This document shows, piece after piece, positions 9,746-19,390 of a DNA stretch of 64,000 bases (positions are counted from its first letter, which is position 1; each line of letters opens with the position of its first letter). Where the stretch lies: assembly GCA_943735955.1 (NCBI GenBank), contig OX030966.1, positions 620,018 through 684,017 on the forward strand, in the 5' to 3' direction. The notes under the pieces are model-generated. The model was not told the origin of the DNA and did no database searches. It was given only the letters and a program-made list of their open reading frames with translations. This DNA is from Piscicola geometra (Eukaryota; Annelida; Clitellata; Hirudinida; Piscicolidae). A program made the translations under genes and the position numbers.

Positions 9746-10759
9746 GGAAACCTTCTAAACATAATTTTTGCTGAATATTTCTCAGGCTACAGAGGTTATG
9801 TCTCGCAAAAAAAAAACCACGATCGAGAATCAAAGTGAAAAATCAACAACAGCCAAGTCAAATTTATTCAAATGCTATTTCTAGATTGAACGAAAAAAAT
9901 AGAGCAAATAGAGAGAACCGTGTAGGGCATCTTATTTATAGCCTAGACCTTTTAGACTTTTAACTCTAATTTTTTTCTAATTAATTCTCTAATTTTTTCT
10001 CTATAGTCTGGCTCATATTTCTGTTTCATAATGAGTAAATTAACAAAGTTATTTAACAAGTAACAAATAAAAAACCACTATAAATATTCTCTTCAACTCA
10101 CATGAATCAGCTTTACTTCCAGGGGTGGCAATCTGCGAAAAATCTTGGGGGGGGGGGGGGGGTTCCTTCCCAGGGTTGGAATCAAAGAACCGGTATCGAC
10201 CAATACAGTACCAGCAATACTATTTAGTATTGTTTGCTGTATTGCTAATTCTTTTTGTATCAACTATTAATATTTGTTTCGTCAAAAATTTATTTTAAAA
10301 AAGTTCGATACACAATAAAAATACTTTTTATTGCCACTTTAAGCGATTTGAAGAAAAACAATAGCGATTTTAATACCTTTTATTATTGGCAATCTATATA
10401 ACTTCAATTACAACTAGCCATCAATCCTACTAATATCAAAACCACCATTCTAAAATATAACCACGGTCCACGAGTTTGAAGAAAAATTTAACTTTGTTTT
10501 AAAGTTTTGCGCGATTTTAGAAAAAATAATTAGGTTTGCATTGCGTAGTTATAGATTCAATTAATGTTATTCTTATATTTTTTCATTCATTTACTTTATA
10601 TATTTTTCCCCAATTATTTTATGAACGACTGAAGAAAACGTTCCACAAATCCTTTTATTATTTTTACAAATCTATTTATCAGTTCTTTTTATCATTTTTC
10701 AAATAATTAAATGTCCGGACAATCTGTTCTTTTACAGTCATCATATTATAGAAGTATAT
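9746..10759. other. AT-rich intergenic DNA with a G run
   Basis: No gene seen. A run of 17 G at 10147-10163 follows CTTCCAGGGGTGGCAATCTG, which resembles the degraded hAT-type MITE ends listed elsewhere (GGCGGCGATCTGC...). The rest is AT-rich. Confidence 0.5.
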
Positions 10760-11010
10760 ATAGCAACCGCCACGAACGATATGCATATGAGCTAAAAGTG
10801 GCGAATTTCGTTAATATGTGCAATAAGCACAATAAATTGCTTTTATTAAAGGTTCTAGCTTTTAAATAAAATTCAAATTGTAATTAAATGAAAGTTTAAC
10901 CATTTTTTCATTAAAAAAATTAAATAAAAATTAACATTTTATTAACTAAGCTTAAAAAACCAATATTTAAAACTGAATATCATATCAAGTCAACTTTACG
11001 CTGTGTCATC

Positions 11011-11740
11011 CAGTGTTATTTTCGTTTCATAAAATAATTATAGTTTTTATTTCAGTTTCGTTTTGGAATTAATTATAGTTTTTATTTTCGTTTTCGTTTT
11101 GGAAATAATTAAAGTTTTTATTTTCGTTTTCGTTTTGAAAATAATTGAAGTTTTTATTTTCGTTTCAGTTTTGAAAATAATTAAAGTTTTTATTTTCATT
11201 TTAGTTTTGAAAATATATTAATTTACAACTTTGAACACTATTTTTTTATATCTAACAAAATTAATTGATCATAAAATGAAACAGTAAATAGAACTGAATA
11301 TTAACAACAAATGAGTTTTAAAAATTAACAGTAAATTGAAATATTATAGGAATTCAGTACGTAAATTATTGAGTACTAACAAATTTGAAATATAACAACA
11401 AATTTACAATTAAAATAGGTGAGAATTTAATTGACAAAGTGAAGCGGTAATAAAATAACATTTTATAAATGGCGCTACTTTCATAAAGCTCAAAGATAAT
11501 GTTTATAACATAGACATATATTTTTATATAAATTATACATTTCCATATTATGGCATACTTTGAAATTTATTTAATTTTCGTTTTGAAAATAATTTTAGTT
11601 TTTATTTCAGTTTCGTTTTGGAAATAATTATAGTTTTTATTTTCGTTTTCGTTTTGAAAATAAATTTAGTTTTTATTTTCGTTTTCGTGGAACGATTATT
11701 CAGAATTGTCGTTTTAGTTTTCGTTACGAAAATAACATTG
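11011..11740. mobile_element. Non-autonomous hAT with reiterated subterminal repeats
   Basis: Begins CAGTGTTATTTTCGTTTC and ends CGAAAATAACATTG, flanked by a perfect 8-bp duplication GTGTCATC (11003-11010 and 11741-11748). Both ends carry about 33-bp iterations of the type ATAATTAAAGTTTTTATTTT plus CGTTTTCGTTTTG: about five on the left (11030-11215) and about four on the right (11575-11715). There is no coding capacity. Such subterminal arrays are typical transposase-binding regions of hAT elements. Confidence 0.85.
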
Positions 11741-12531
11741 GTGTCATCTGGACTTTTTGAATCGACACCTACTTGTTCATTTTTCAAATCCGCAAATCAA
11801 AATATAATGTATATAAATGAATGATATATCATTAAAATCGTATTTGAATTTCCTACTTCCAACCGAATGCTAGAATTTTTTTTCTTAAATAATTAAACGA
11901 GAAAATAAACTTTAAATTGTTTACTTTAAATTTTAAACTACTTTTAAAAATATAATCAAAATCTAGCAAATACATTCTGAAAGTACATTTCCTAATCTTT
12001 CAAATGATATCAATTTCATTGGAAAAAAGTGCTCCTCCGTTTGTGATTTTAAAAATACAAATCATACGTACAGCATTTTATTAAATTTAAGGCGCATCAA
12101 AATTAAGTTTTTGTTTTTTATATCGTCTGCTGAATAGTTATCGCCGTTTAAATGCTAAATTTCTATATTATTTAAAAATTCATAGTTATTCTTGGTTGGA
12201 TTATTTTTTAAAGTTTGATTCATTTACATTCATTTTATTGGTTCTTATGATATTCATAGCTTAGAGTCCATAATAATAAATTAAGCCATTTGAGCGTAAC
12301 AACCTCACAAATGATAATTTTTTAAACTTTAAAATACAATTGTCTTCAAATGGAATTTTCTGACCCAATCTGTCAGAAGCTTGGCCTCACATGTATTGAT
12401 ATAAAAAATAAAAGTTTTAAAAAAGTTGTTTTTATAAGCAATGGCCTAGTTCTAGAGTTAAAATACTTTTTTAAAAGGAACATATATAATATACAATATA
12501 TATTATATATTGTCTTAGTTTAGCTGAAGTT

Positions 12532-12813
12532 TTGGGATGCCTTAATGGCAACTTCATCAATACAAACCCATTGGTTTTATACTCAAAAGTGTGTAGTGTT
12601 GCTAAAAAGAAAATAAATCTTAAAAAAAGAAAAACTAGGATCATTCATGAATTTAGACTTTCGTTCTCCATCTTTAAAAATAAATGTGCCAAAAGTGTCT
12701 TTGAACACATTTTTAGTTGGAAAGTGTTCAAAAACAATACCATTAACTGTTCAATCCAAAAAGACATTCTAGAAAGAATTAAAAACTCTAAATTTCAAAA
12801 AGACAATAATTGA
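12532..12813 (+). pseudogene. Unrecognised frame inside the 10.8-13.4 kb transposon
   Basis: 94 codons including stop; lysine-rich, with YSKVCSVAKKKINLKKRK and FRLSFSIFKNKCAKSVFEHI. It is the longest frame in the transposon and ends close to an AT-rich tail. I do not recognise a family. Its place inside the TIRs suggests a fragment of the transposase C-terminus. Confidence 0.35.
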
Positions 12814-13424
12814 AGAACTCTCGCTTTTTATTGTTAATACAAATTTAATTTTATTTAAATAATTATCATTCATTAAATATTGTTCATTCTCACTTTTTAT
12901 TGTTTATAAAAATTTAGTTGTTTTATTGAAATAATTATAATTCTTTTGATTTTATTCATTTTTGCTTTTTATTGTTAATAAAATATTTTTTTTAATAAGT
13001 AGAATTTCGTTTTCTATTCCAACATAAAGTTTATGTGCTTTTAAAGATTTATTTATTTTTGAAGAAAATAAACGGTTTAAAATATTTTATTTTATTATGA
13101 ATTATTTTTTTTAAATGCTACTTTCTTTTTTTTAAATACATGATCTTGTCAAGTTTCAACATTAAATGACACTCATCAAAAAAGTTATAATGAAATAACG
13201 TCGCGACGTCGTCCCGTCAAACTCTTATATATTTTTTTGGCTTAAGCATTGAAAATAATTCGCCAAATCGCTCACTTTACGGGACTTTAAAAATTGAATA
13301 ACTTTTGAACCATTTGAGATATTTGGAAAATGTAAACTGATTTGAAATCTACACTTCAAAATCTATCATAAAAATATTTTATTTTTTAATTTAATAAATT
13401 TTAAAAATTTCGTGGCGGTTGCTA

Positions 13425-14339
13425 AGTATATTTAAATATCAAGTCACTAAAAATTAGAATATCAATATAGCATAAATATATAGCATAACTAAATAGGTAG
13501 ACCAGGAATAGATCTGTACTCATTTTGTTGAAACTCTAACGATAAATAAACAATTGATTGGGTTAGCCAGTCCAAAAGACAGAATAATAAACACTCTGGG
13601 TCAACAAAACATGCCGCTGTAAATTTGTATATAACTTTGATAAGTCTAAAGGAATTTTCAATTTTTTCACAATTTGAGTTAGAAATAAATAAAGAATAAG
13701 ATTTAAGAAGTATTTATTCTGACCCTTTCAATATGTAATAAATTTATCTTGAGAAACTGAAACAAATGTGAAAATATCGAAAAATGTCATGTAAAAATAT
13801 GGAAAAAAAGTAATAACAAATGTCAAAACTTATTTTTTAAAATTATAACTTTAAAAAAAGTTATAACATTTTTATGTGTTTTACATTAAATTTTTGTTCT
13901 ATTTTTCCACTTTTTTTTAGTTTCTCTAAGTGAATGCATATTAAAGGAATCTAAATAAATTTTATAACATCTTGTTTTCCTTTTATTTCCGAGTCCATAC
14001 TTAAAAACAATTGCAAATCGGTTCAAATTTGCCAAAGTTATAAACAAATTAAAATCAATCAAATCAATTTCTATAGCGCTCTTTCCTCGAATTCAAGAGC
14101 GCTCAATGGAAAAATTTTTTGGCCTACAATGTATATTCAGAAAACATAAAATACCCTCTCTGGCTGTCTTCCTACCCTCTCCTCACAGCTTGCTAACTCC
14201 AATTTCCAAAAAGACCCCTTTGAATGTCTGACCGACTGTCAAATTCTTCTGCTAGCTTTTTTAAATATAGACTGTCAAGTATATCCTGATGTGCATGACA
14301 AACTGTCAGTGAATTCAAGCAAGGCTGTGTCATAGTTGC
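13425..14339. other. AT-rich DNA with one LINE-type terminus
   Basis: The only recognisable item is AAATCAATCAAATCAATTTC TATAGCGCTC at 14051-14085, the reverse complement of the LINE 3' terminus 'GCGCTAT..AAAT..(GATT)n'. It implies a minus-strand LINE stub. Confidence 0.5.
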
Positions 14340-14359
14340 ACGCAACCAAGTTTTAACAG

Positions 14360-15060
14360 TATGGTTTCGGGGTCGATTCACCCCTTAACCGATTCATCCC
14401 ATAACTGATACACCCCTCAACCGATTCACCCCTCAACCGATTCATCCCTTAACCGATTCACTCCTCATAATAGTTAAAAACGGACTTTATTTTTTATAGG
14501 TATTTTGCTGAAATAAAGAATACATTATTTTACAAAAAATAAAATTATTAAATAAATATTCATTTTTTTTAAATAAATGAAAAACTATGAAAAAAATTAA
14601 CATAATAAATAAATTTAAAATAATTGATAAAATAAATAATCATTTTTTTAAATAAAGGAAAAACTATGAAAAAAAATTTAAATAATAAATAAATGTCAAA
14701 TAATTGATAAAATAAATAAAATAATATGAAAATTGATAAAATAAATAAAATAATATGAAAATTGATAAAATAAATAAAATATTACAAAATTGATAAAATA
14801 AATAAAATATTATAAAAATTAATAAAATTAATGAAAAATTATAAAATTAATGAAAAATTATAAAATTAATGAAAAATTATAAAATTAATGAAAAATTATA
14901 AAATTAATGAAAAATTATAAAATTAGTGAAAAATTATAAAATTACTGAAAAATTATAAAATAAAAAAAAATTATAAAATAAATGAAATTGTTTCAAATAA
15001 ATGAAAAACTATAACATAAATGAAAAGTTATAAAAGAAAGTAAAAATTATATTATAAATA
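14360..15060 (+). repeat. AT-rich composite repeat with 19-bp array, copy 1
   Basis: Starts with five or six variants of CCTTAACCGATTCACCC (14375-14465). Then comes TAGTTAAAAACGGACTTTAT and TTTTTTATAGGTATTT, then arrays AATTGATAAAATAAATAAAA and a 19-bp unit AAAATTAATGAAAAATTAT (about 14815-14960). An inverted copy of the whole arrangement lies at 63183-63725. No gene. Confidence 0.75.
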
Positions 15061-15179
15061 AGAGATTATTAAATTAATTATTGTGTCTCCTAAAACACAC
15101 CAACACCACTAAGATATTTTTCTATAATTGAAAAAAGTGTTTACTAAAAGTTTATTAAAATAATTTAAGAATTATTTTA

Positions 15180-15650
15180 TATAAAAAAATTGAGGGGGGT
15201 TCAGGTTAAGATGGATCCCAAGACCCCCTAGCATCGCTGCCCATACATACTCACAATGTATTACTGTATTAGCACTTTTTAATCCCATTGTTGACGATTA
15301 GGGTCGTATCAAAATGAGAGTTGAGAAATATGTATTTTTAAAAAAGTGAGGGGGTCCATATAAAAGTGGACCCCAGGACCCCTCATGATTCCTGCCTACA
15401 CCATAGAGATAAAAAAAACTAAGTGAAGGAGCATTTAAGTAAGCAAAGAATATTGTTGTTTTAGACATTTATCACTATAACTACACATACTCACAAAATA
15501 ATACTGTATAAAAATTCATTTTTATGCTATGGTTGACGATTATGCTTATATCAAAATATTTAAAAATTAGTAAAAAAATTGGAAAAAAGTGGAGAGGTTC
15601 TGACTCCAGGACCCCTCCCCCAGGATCGCCGCCCATGATCACTTCCTTCA
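15180..15650. repeat. Tandemly duplicated ends of a hAT-type MITE
   Basis: Three related segments contain GGACCCCAGGACCCCT and GATCGCCGCCCATG-like endings (15190-15240, 15350-15405, 15590-15645). They are separated by about 240-bp repeats sharing CACATACTCACAATGTATTA and GTTGACGATTAGGGTCGTAT. The ends match the 150-bp element at 57780-57929, which has clean 8-bp duplications. No coding. Confidence 0.65.
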
Positions 15651-16204
15651 ACTTTTGGAGCTTCTACATTATTAAAGTCAACTGAAAAAAATGTAATGTT
15701 AGTGAAGTTACCTGACTCTAGTGATACCCTTACTTCCTAATGAACTGAACTAAAAGTTATAGCCTATAACTTATTTGCAATTAAATTATCAAACCTTTTC
15801 CTAACGCTGTAGTGCCTTTCTCAACTTTAAAATATATAGCTTAGTTTAGTTTAGTTTAGGGATTTAGAACAACGCAGGTCTTTATAAATAACTAAAAAAT
15901 ATTATAATATTTAATTAATATAATACTTTAATGAATAAATAAAATAATTTAATAAAATATTTTTGTTAATTGTTTAATAAAGCCACTAAAATTCATATTA
16001 ACTTTTCATTTCATTATAGCTATCATAAATAAATTTGATTAGATAGATTTCTATTTATACATCATCTTTGAGTAGGACTGATAGGATGTAAATCGAAATA
16101 TGTAGTGGAGAGTTACACGATGTCCTTCGCGACATACCCGGATGAATTAAACAACGTTCAAAACGCATCGAATGTACGGAATTAGTACATCGGATTAATT
16201 AAAC

Positions 16205-16380
16205 AATGCGCCCATGTCTTAAACTAAACTATTCTTGGCTTACTTAAATAATAGTTTCAAAACAGAAATTTTAGAATGTTTTTCCAAGTGGTATCAGAAC
16301 CCCCCCCCCCCCCCCCCCCCAGGATCGTTCATACTGGGTAGAACCCCTCCAAGATTTACAGCAGATCGCCGCTTCTGAAT
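16205..16380. repeat. MITE-derived repeat with a 29-bp C run; unoccupied SINE site
   Basis: AAACTATTCTTGGCTTACTT through ATAGTTTCAAAACAGAAATT matches 49086-49315, where a SINE is inserted. It is followed by a C run (16300-16320 and onward) and AGGATCGTTCATACTGGGTA / AGATCGCCGC, an end of the hAT-type MITE family. Confidence 0.65.
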
Positions 16381-16508
16381 ATTTAAAAACTTATTGCAAA
16401 ATCTTACACCCCATTCATGCTCACTGTTCCAATAATGGAACATTCATTATTTTTTACAAATTTATAATAAATAGATTAGAAATTGATGAGAAAACTTTAA
16501 TTATATGG

Positions 16509-16712
16509 GTGAACGGGTAGCTGAGTCGCAACGACTCTCGGCTTGACCAATAATGAAAGGTTCTAGGTTCAAGTGCAACCAATGCCCTAGTAACCCAAAG
16601 GCGCAAATGAAAATATGCAGCCTAAAAGGCTTGGAAGCCCATTCGGGTAATACGCTACTATAATAATGCTCGTCATTATTATTATATTATTATTATTATA
16701 TTATAAAGAAAG
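16509..16712 (+). mobile_element. tRNA-derived SINE, family S1, copy 1
   Basis: The head GGGTGAACGGGTAGCTGAGT carries an A-box-like TAGCTGAGTCG, and AGGTTCTAGGTTCAAGTGCA carries a B-box-like GGTTCAAGT. The body includes GGAAGCCCATTCGGGTAATA and the tail is (ATT)n. A near-identical copy is at 46628-46814. The long gap between the boxes fits a tRNA with a long variable arm (Ser/Leu type) as ancestor; that is an inference. It is transcribed by RNA polymerase III if active. Confidence 0.8.
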
Positions 16713-17363
16713 GATAAGTTATTGAAAATAAGCAAAAAATCAATGCAGAAAGTTTTCAAATTTTGGTCATTCTTTAGCCATATTTTCAAATTATTTTTTT
16801 TTCAAATTAGAAAACGAAATCACCAAAAATATAATTTTAAGATAATCAACAAACTATTAAAACCATATTGTAGTTAATTCATTTATAAACAAATTTCAAT
16901 TTAAAAATTAAAGATTTACTGGTTATTTGATTTTCTAGATGTTAATAATATTCATTGTTGTATTAAAGGAATATTTAAATAAAACTCTAAAATTATTATA
17001 GATTGATTATCGGCATTTTTTAATCTCATATTTATTTTTTCGGCAACTATTTTCATGTTTCTGCAGATTTAGAGGTTTTATCAAAAAGACCATAGTGATA
17101 AAAAATTCGCTTTATTTCAAAACTTCAAGAGTATGGCTTATTAATGTAACAAAAAGATTATACAATTTGAGATAGTCTAGCACGCCTAATACTTCCATAT
17201 GGTCTGAATCTGAGGCTCAATATGCAGAATCCTCTTGCAAATGCTTCATAGAATGATAATTTTAGTACGTATGAGAAAGTATATTTGAACAGTTTAACAT
17301 TCCCTTGCGCGTATAGTAATCTGTGTACACAGAAACACTTGCGTATGAACAAGTGAATAAAAT
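16713..17363. other. AT-rich DNA, no gene recognised
   Basis: Non-repetitive AT-rich sequence. A small frame at 17158-17367 lacks any recognisable character. Confidence 0.4.
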
Positions 17364-17430
17364 TCATAAGTCAGTTTGAAGGCTTGATCGATGAGCGTCC
17401 AGCTCGACAATCTTCGACACGTTGAACAGG
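17364..17430 (-). CDS. Candidate terminal exon, unknown protein
   Basis: After a good acceptor (TTTCATCATTTGCAG at 17431-17445) the minus strand reads LFNVSKIVELDAHRSSLQTD, L, stop. The composition is coding-like and GC-richer than the flanks. It is too short to identify. No upstream exon could be linked: the CRAL-TRIO gene upstream on this strand already has its own stop at 18920. Confidence 0.3.
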
Positions 17431-18104
17431 CTGCAAATGATGAAACCCAAATAAATGAACCAATTGACTTAATTGGAAATAATTAGGTAAACATGAAATA
17501 TAAAGGGCAAAAAATTCCCAGGTTTGCACAAAAAAAATTTCACAAATAAAGTGAATAAAAAATCTAAATAATGTAAATAAAAACAACACATTATCAAATA
17601 TCAATTAAAACACAAAATGCGCAATTAATTTTTTTCGAGAAATTAGGTGGTATCCGACTTCTGAGTTGTGGAGTCAATGCCATTTCTGCTTTGAAAATAT
17701 AGTGACCGGTGGAGGAAACTGTAGAACAAAGTTCAATTAGAGATGAATGAGATGAGCAGAGTCTAAGGGAATTAACGGAATAGTGACGTTATGTAGCAGA
17801 ACTCTTAAAGTGTATCTTCAAGAAACTTAACTATAAACTTCGAAGAAGAGAAAGCCTTAACTTTTATATCCAAACATTGAGTTGGTTATATGGGATGTTA
17901 AAATAATGGACATTTTGAAAGGGTTAAAGAATAATTTAAATACCATAAAATACCCTAATCTTGGGTCATTTAAATTATTGAATAATGCAAATGAAGTTCC
18001 ATCAGCATGATGTAACAAGTTAGGTGGGTTTGTGGGGTAGGTGGGATCGAATAGAATAATGGGGTAGAAGGGTGTAATGGAATTAAAAGGGTTAGTAAGC
18101 GATA
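17431..18104. other. Intergenic DNA, nothing recognised
   Basis: AT-rich, no frames or repeat ends that I can support. Confidence 0.4.
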
Positions 18105-18112
18105 AATAGTTT

Positions 18113-18535
18113 GTGGGATGGAAGGAGAAGGTGGAGTGGAAGGGGATGGTGGGATGGAAGGAGAAGGTGGGATGGAAGGGGATGGTAGGATGGAAGGATA
18201 TGGTGGAGTGGAAGGGGATGGTGGGATGGAAGGAGAAGATGGGATGGAAGGAGAAGGTGGGATGGAAGGAGATGGTAGGATGGAAAAAGAAGGTGGAGTG
18301 GAAGGGGATGGTGGGATGGAAGGGGATGGTGGGATGGAAGGAGATGGTGGAGTGGAAGGAGAAGGTGGGATGGAAGGGGACGGTGGGATGGAAGGGGATG
18401 GAAGGGGATGGTGGGATGAAAGGAAAAGGTGAGATGGAAGGAGATGGTGGGATGGAAGGAGAAGGTGAGATGGAAGGAGATGGTGGGATGGAAGAGAATG
18501 GTGGGATGGAAGGAGATGGTGGGATGGAAGGATAA
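18113..18535. repeat. 18-bp purine-rich minisatellite
   Basis: About 23 imperfect copies of GGTGGGATGGAAGGAGAA / GGTGGGATGGAAGGGGAT. All three plus frames stay open only because the unit is 18 bp and lacks stops. It lies about 390 bp beyond the stop codon of the CRAL-TRIO gene, in its 3' flank or 3' UTR. The strand is strongly purine-biased. Confidence 0.95.
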
Positions 18536-18919
18536 ATACGAATAAAGAACAGTCGGGTTGACGAATGGGCGGATCTTGAACTTGTTAGTTAAAAATTCAA
18601 CAATTATTTCATTTCAAGTATAGAAAGTCAAAAAACTACTTAGTGGGTTAACAGAATGTTGCTAGTAAAATCTAAAAACTAGCTTTGAAAGTTGCTGAAA
18701 GGCAAAGATGTAAAAATGGCAAAAAGAATTGAAATTCTTCAAGGATGGTGGACGACGCTGGTGGGAAAAGGTTTGGTTGGATGGTAAATTGGGAGAAACC
18801 CTCATATTTGAGGTTAATATGGTAACATTATCGACTGGAAGAGTAACCAAATGCCAAGAGAATTGTTTGAAAATCATGAAACAATCAAATGAATGAGTAG
18901 ATAAAAAACACCTTAGAGA

Positions 18920-19390
18920 CTATTGCAAGTGTTTGGCATCGGCAGGGATGCGGTACTCTTCGGAAATGTTAATGGCGTCAAACTTGCCAGAAGCAGTTTC
19001 TTCTGACTCTGAATCGTCGTCGATACTGCTGGCAACCTTCACAACAGCCTCCTCTTCCTCGACTACATTGCACACGCCCTTCAACTCCTCGACTATGTTT
19101 GGATGGGGCTTGTGCGTGCAGAGAGGGTCGTTGGCGTACTTGCTGAGGAAGGCTTCAACATGCTCCCTCACGTAGGTCGGACATCCTCTCGGGTCGTGTT
19201 CGTTTGCTTGGTCGGGAGGTTTCCAGAAACATTTCTGAGTCTTCGGGAGCGGCTTTTGTTTGTTCAACTTCATCTCCTCCAGCAGCCACGCGTGCAGTTC
19301 TGCATCGAAGATCGATGAAAACTCCTCACTGATTTTCCTTTTCGACTTTATCAGACGCACCTTTGCTACAGTGTTTTGGTGCAGAAAAAC
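18920..19390 (-). CDS. CRAL-TRIO gene, last exon
   Basis: The acceptor TTCTTTTGCAG precedes 19390. It reads VFLHQNTVAKVRLIKSKRKI then SSIFDAELHAWLLEEMKLNK, the end of the lipid-binding domain. A family-unlike tail follows: PTYVREHVEAFLSKYANDPL, then acidic VVEEEEAVVKVASSIDDDSE, ending IPADAKHLQ and TAG at 18920-18922. No AATAAA was found close behind the stop on this strand. Confidence 0.88.
   Translation of the reverse strand, partial: VFLHQNTVAKVRLIKSKRKISEEFSSIFDAELHAWLLEEMKLNKQKPLPKTQKCFWKPPDQANEHDPRGCPTYVREHVEAFLSKYANDPLCTHKPHPNIVEELKGVCNVVEEEEAVVKVASSIDDDSESEETASGKFDAINISEEYRIPADAKHLQ

Larger units (their letters stand above)
10760..13424. mobile_element. DNA transposon with 16-bp TIRs and 8-bp target duplication
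   Basis: The left end TAGCAACCGCCACGAA (10760) and the right end TTCGTGGCGGTTGCTA (to 13424) are exact inverted repeats. Flanking 8-mers are AGTATATA and AGTATATT (7 of 8 match). The 2.66-kb body is AT-rich and includes a nested hAT at 11011-11740 and one short plus-strand frame at 12532-12813. Eight-bp duplications fit the hAT and P superfamilies. No diagnostic transposase motif was recognised, so the family stays open. Confidence 0.75.

Noticed and set aside
16509..16600. Functional tRNA gene
   Set aside because: A- and B-box-like words exist, but no complete cloverleaf with matching acceptor stem could be drawn and the sequence is repeated with a common 3' body, so it is a SINE.
18113..18535. 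KEKVGWKGMVGW-like repetitive protein
   Set aside because: An 18-bp minisatellite read in frame; there is no non-repeat coding part.
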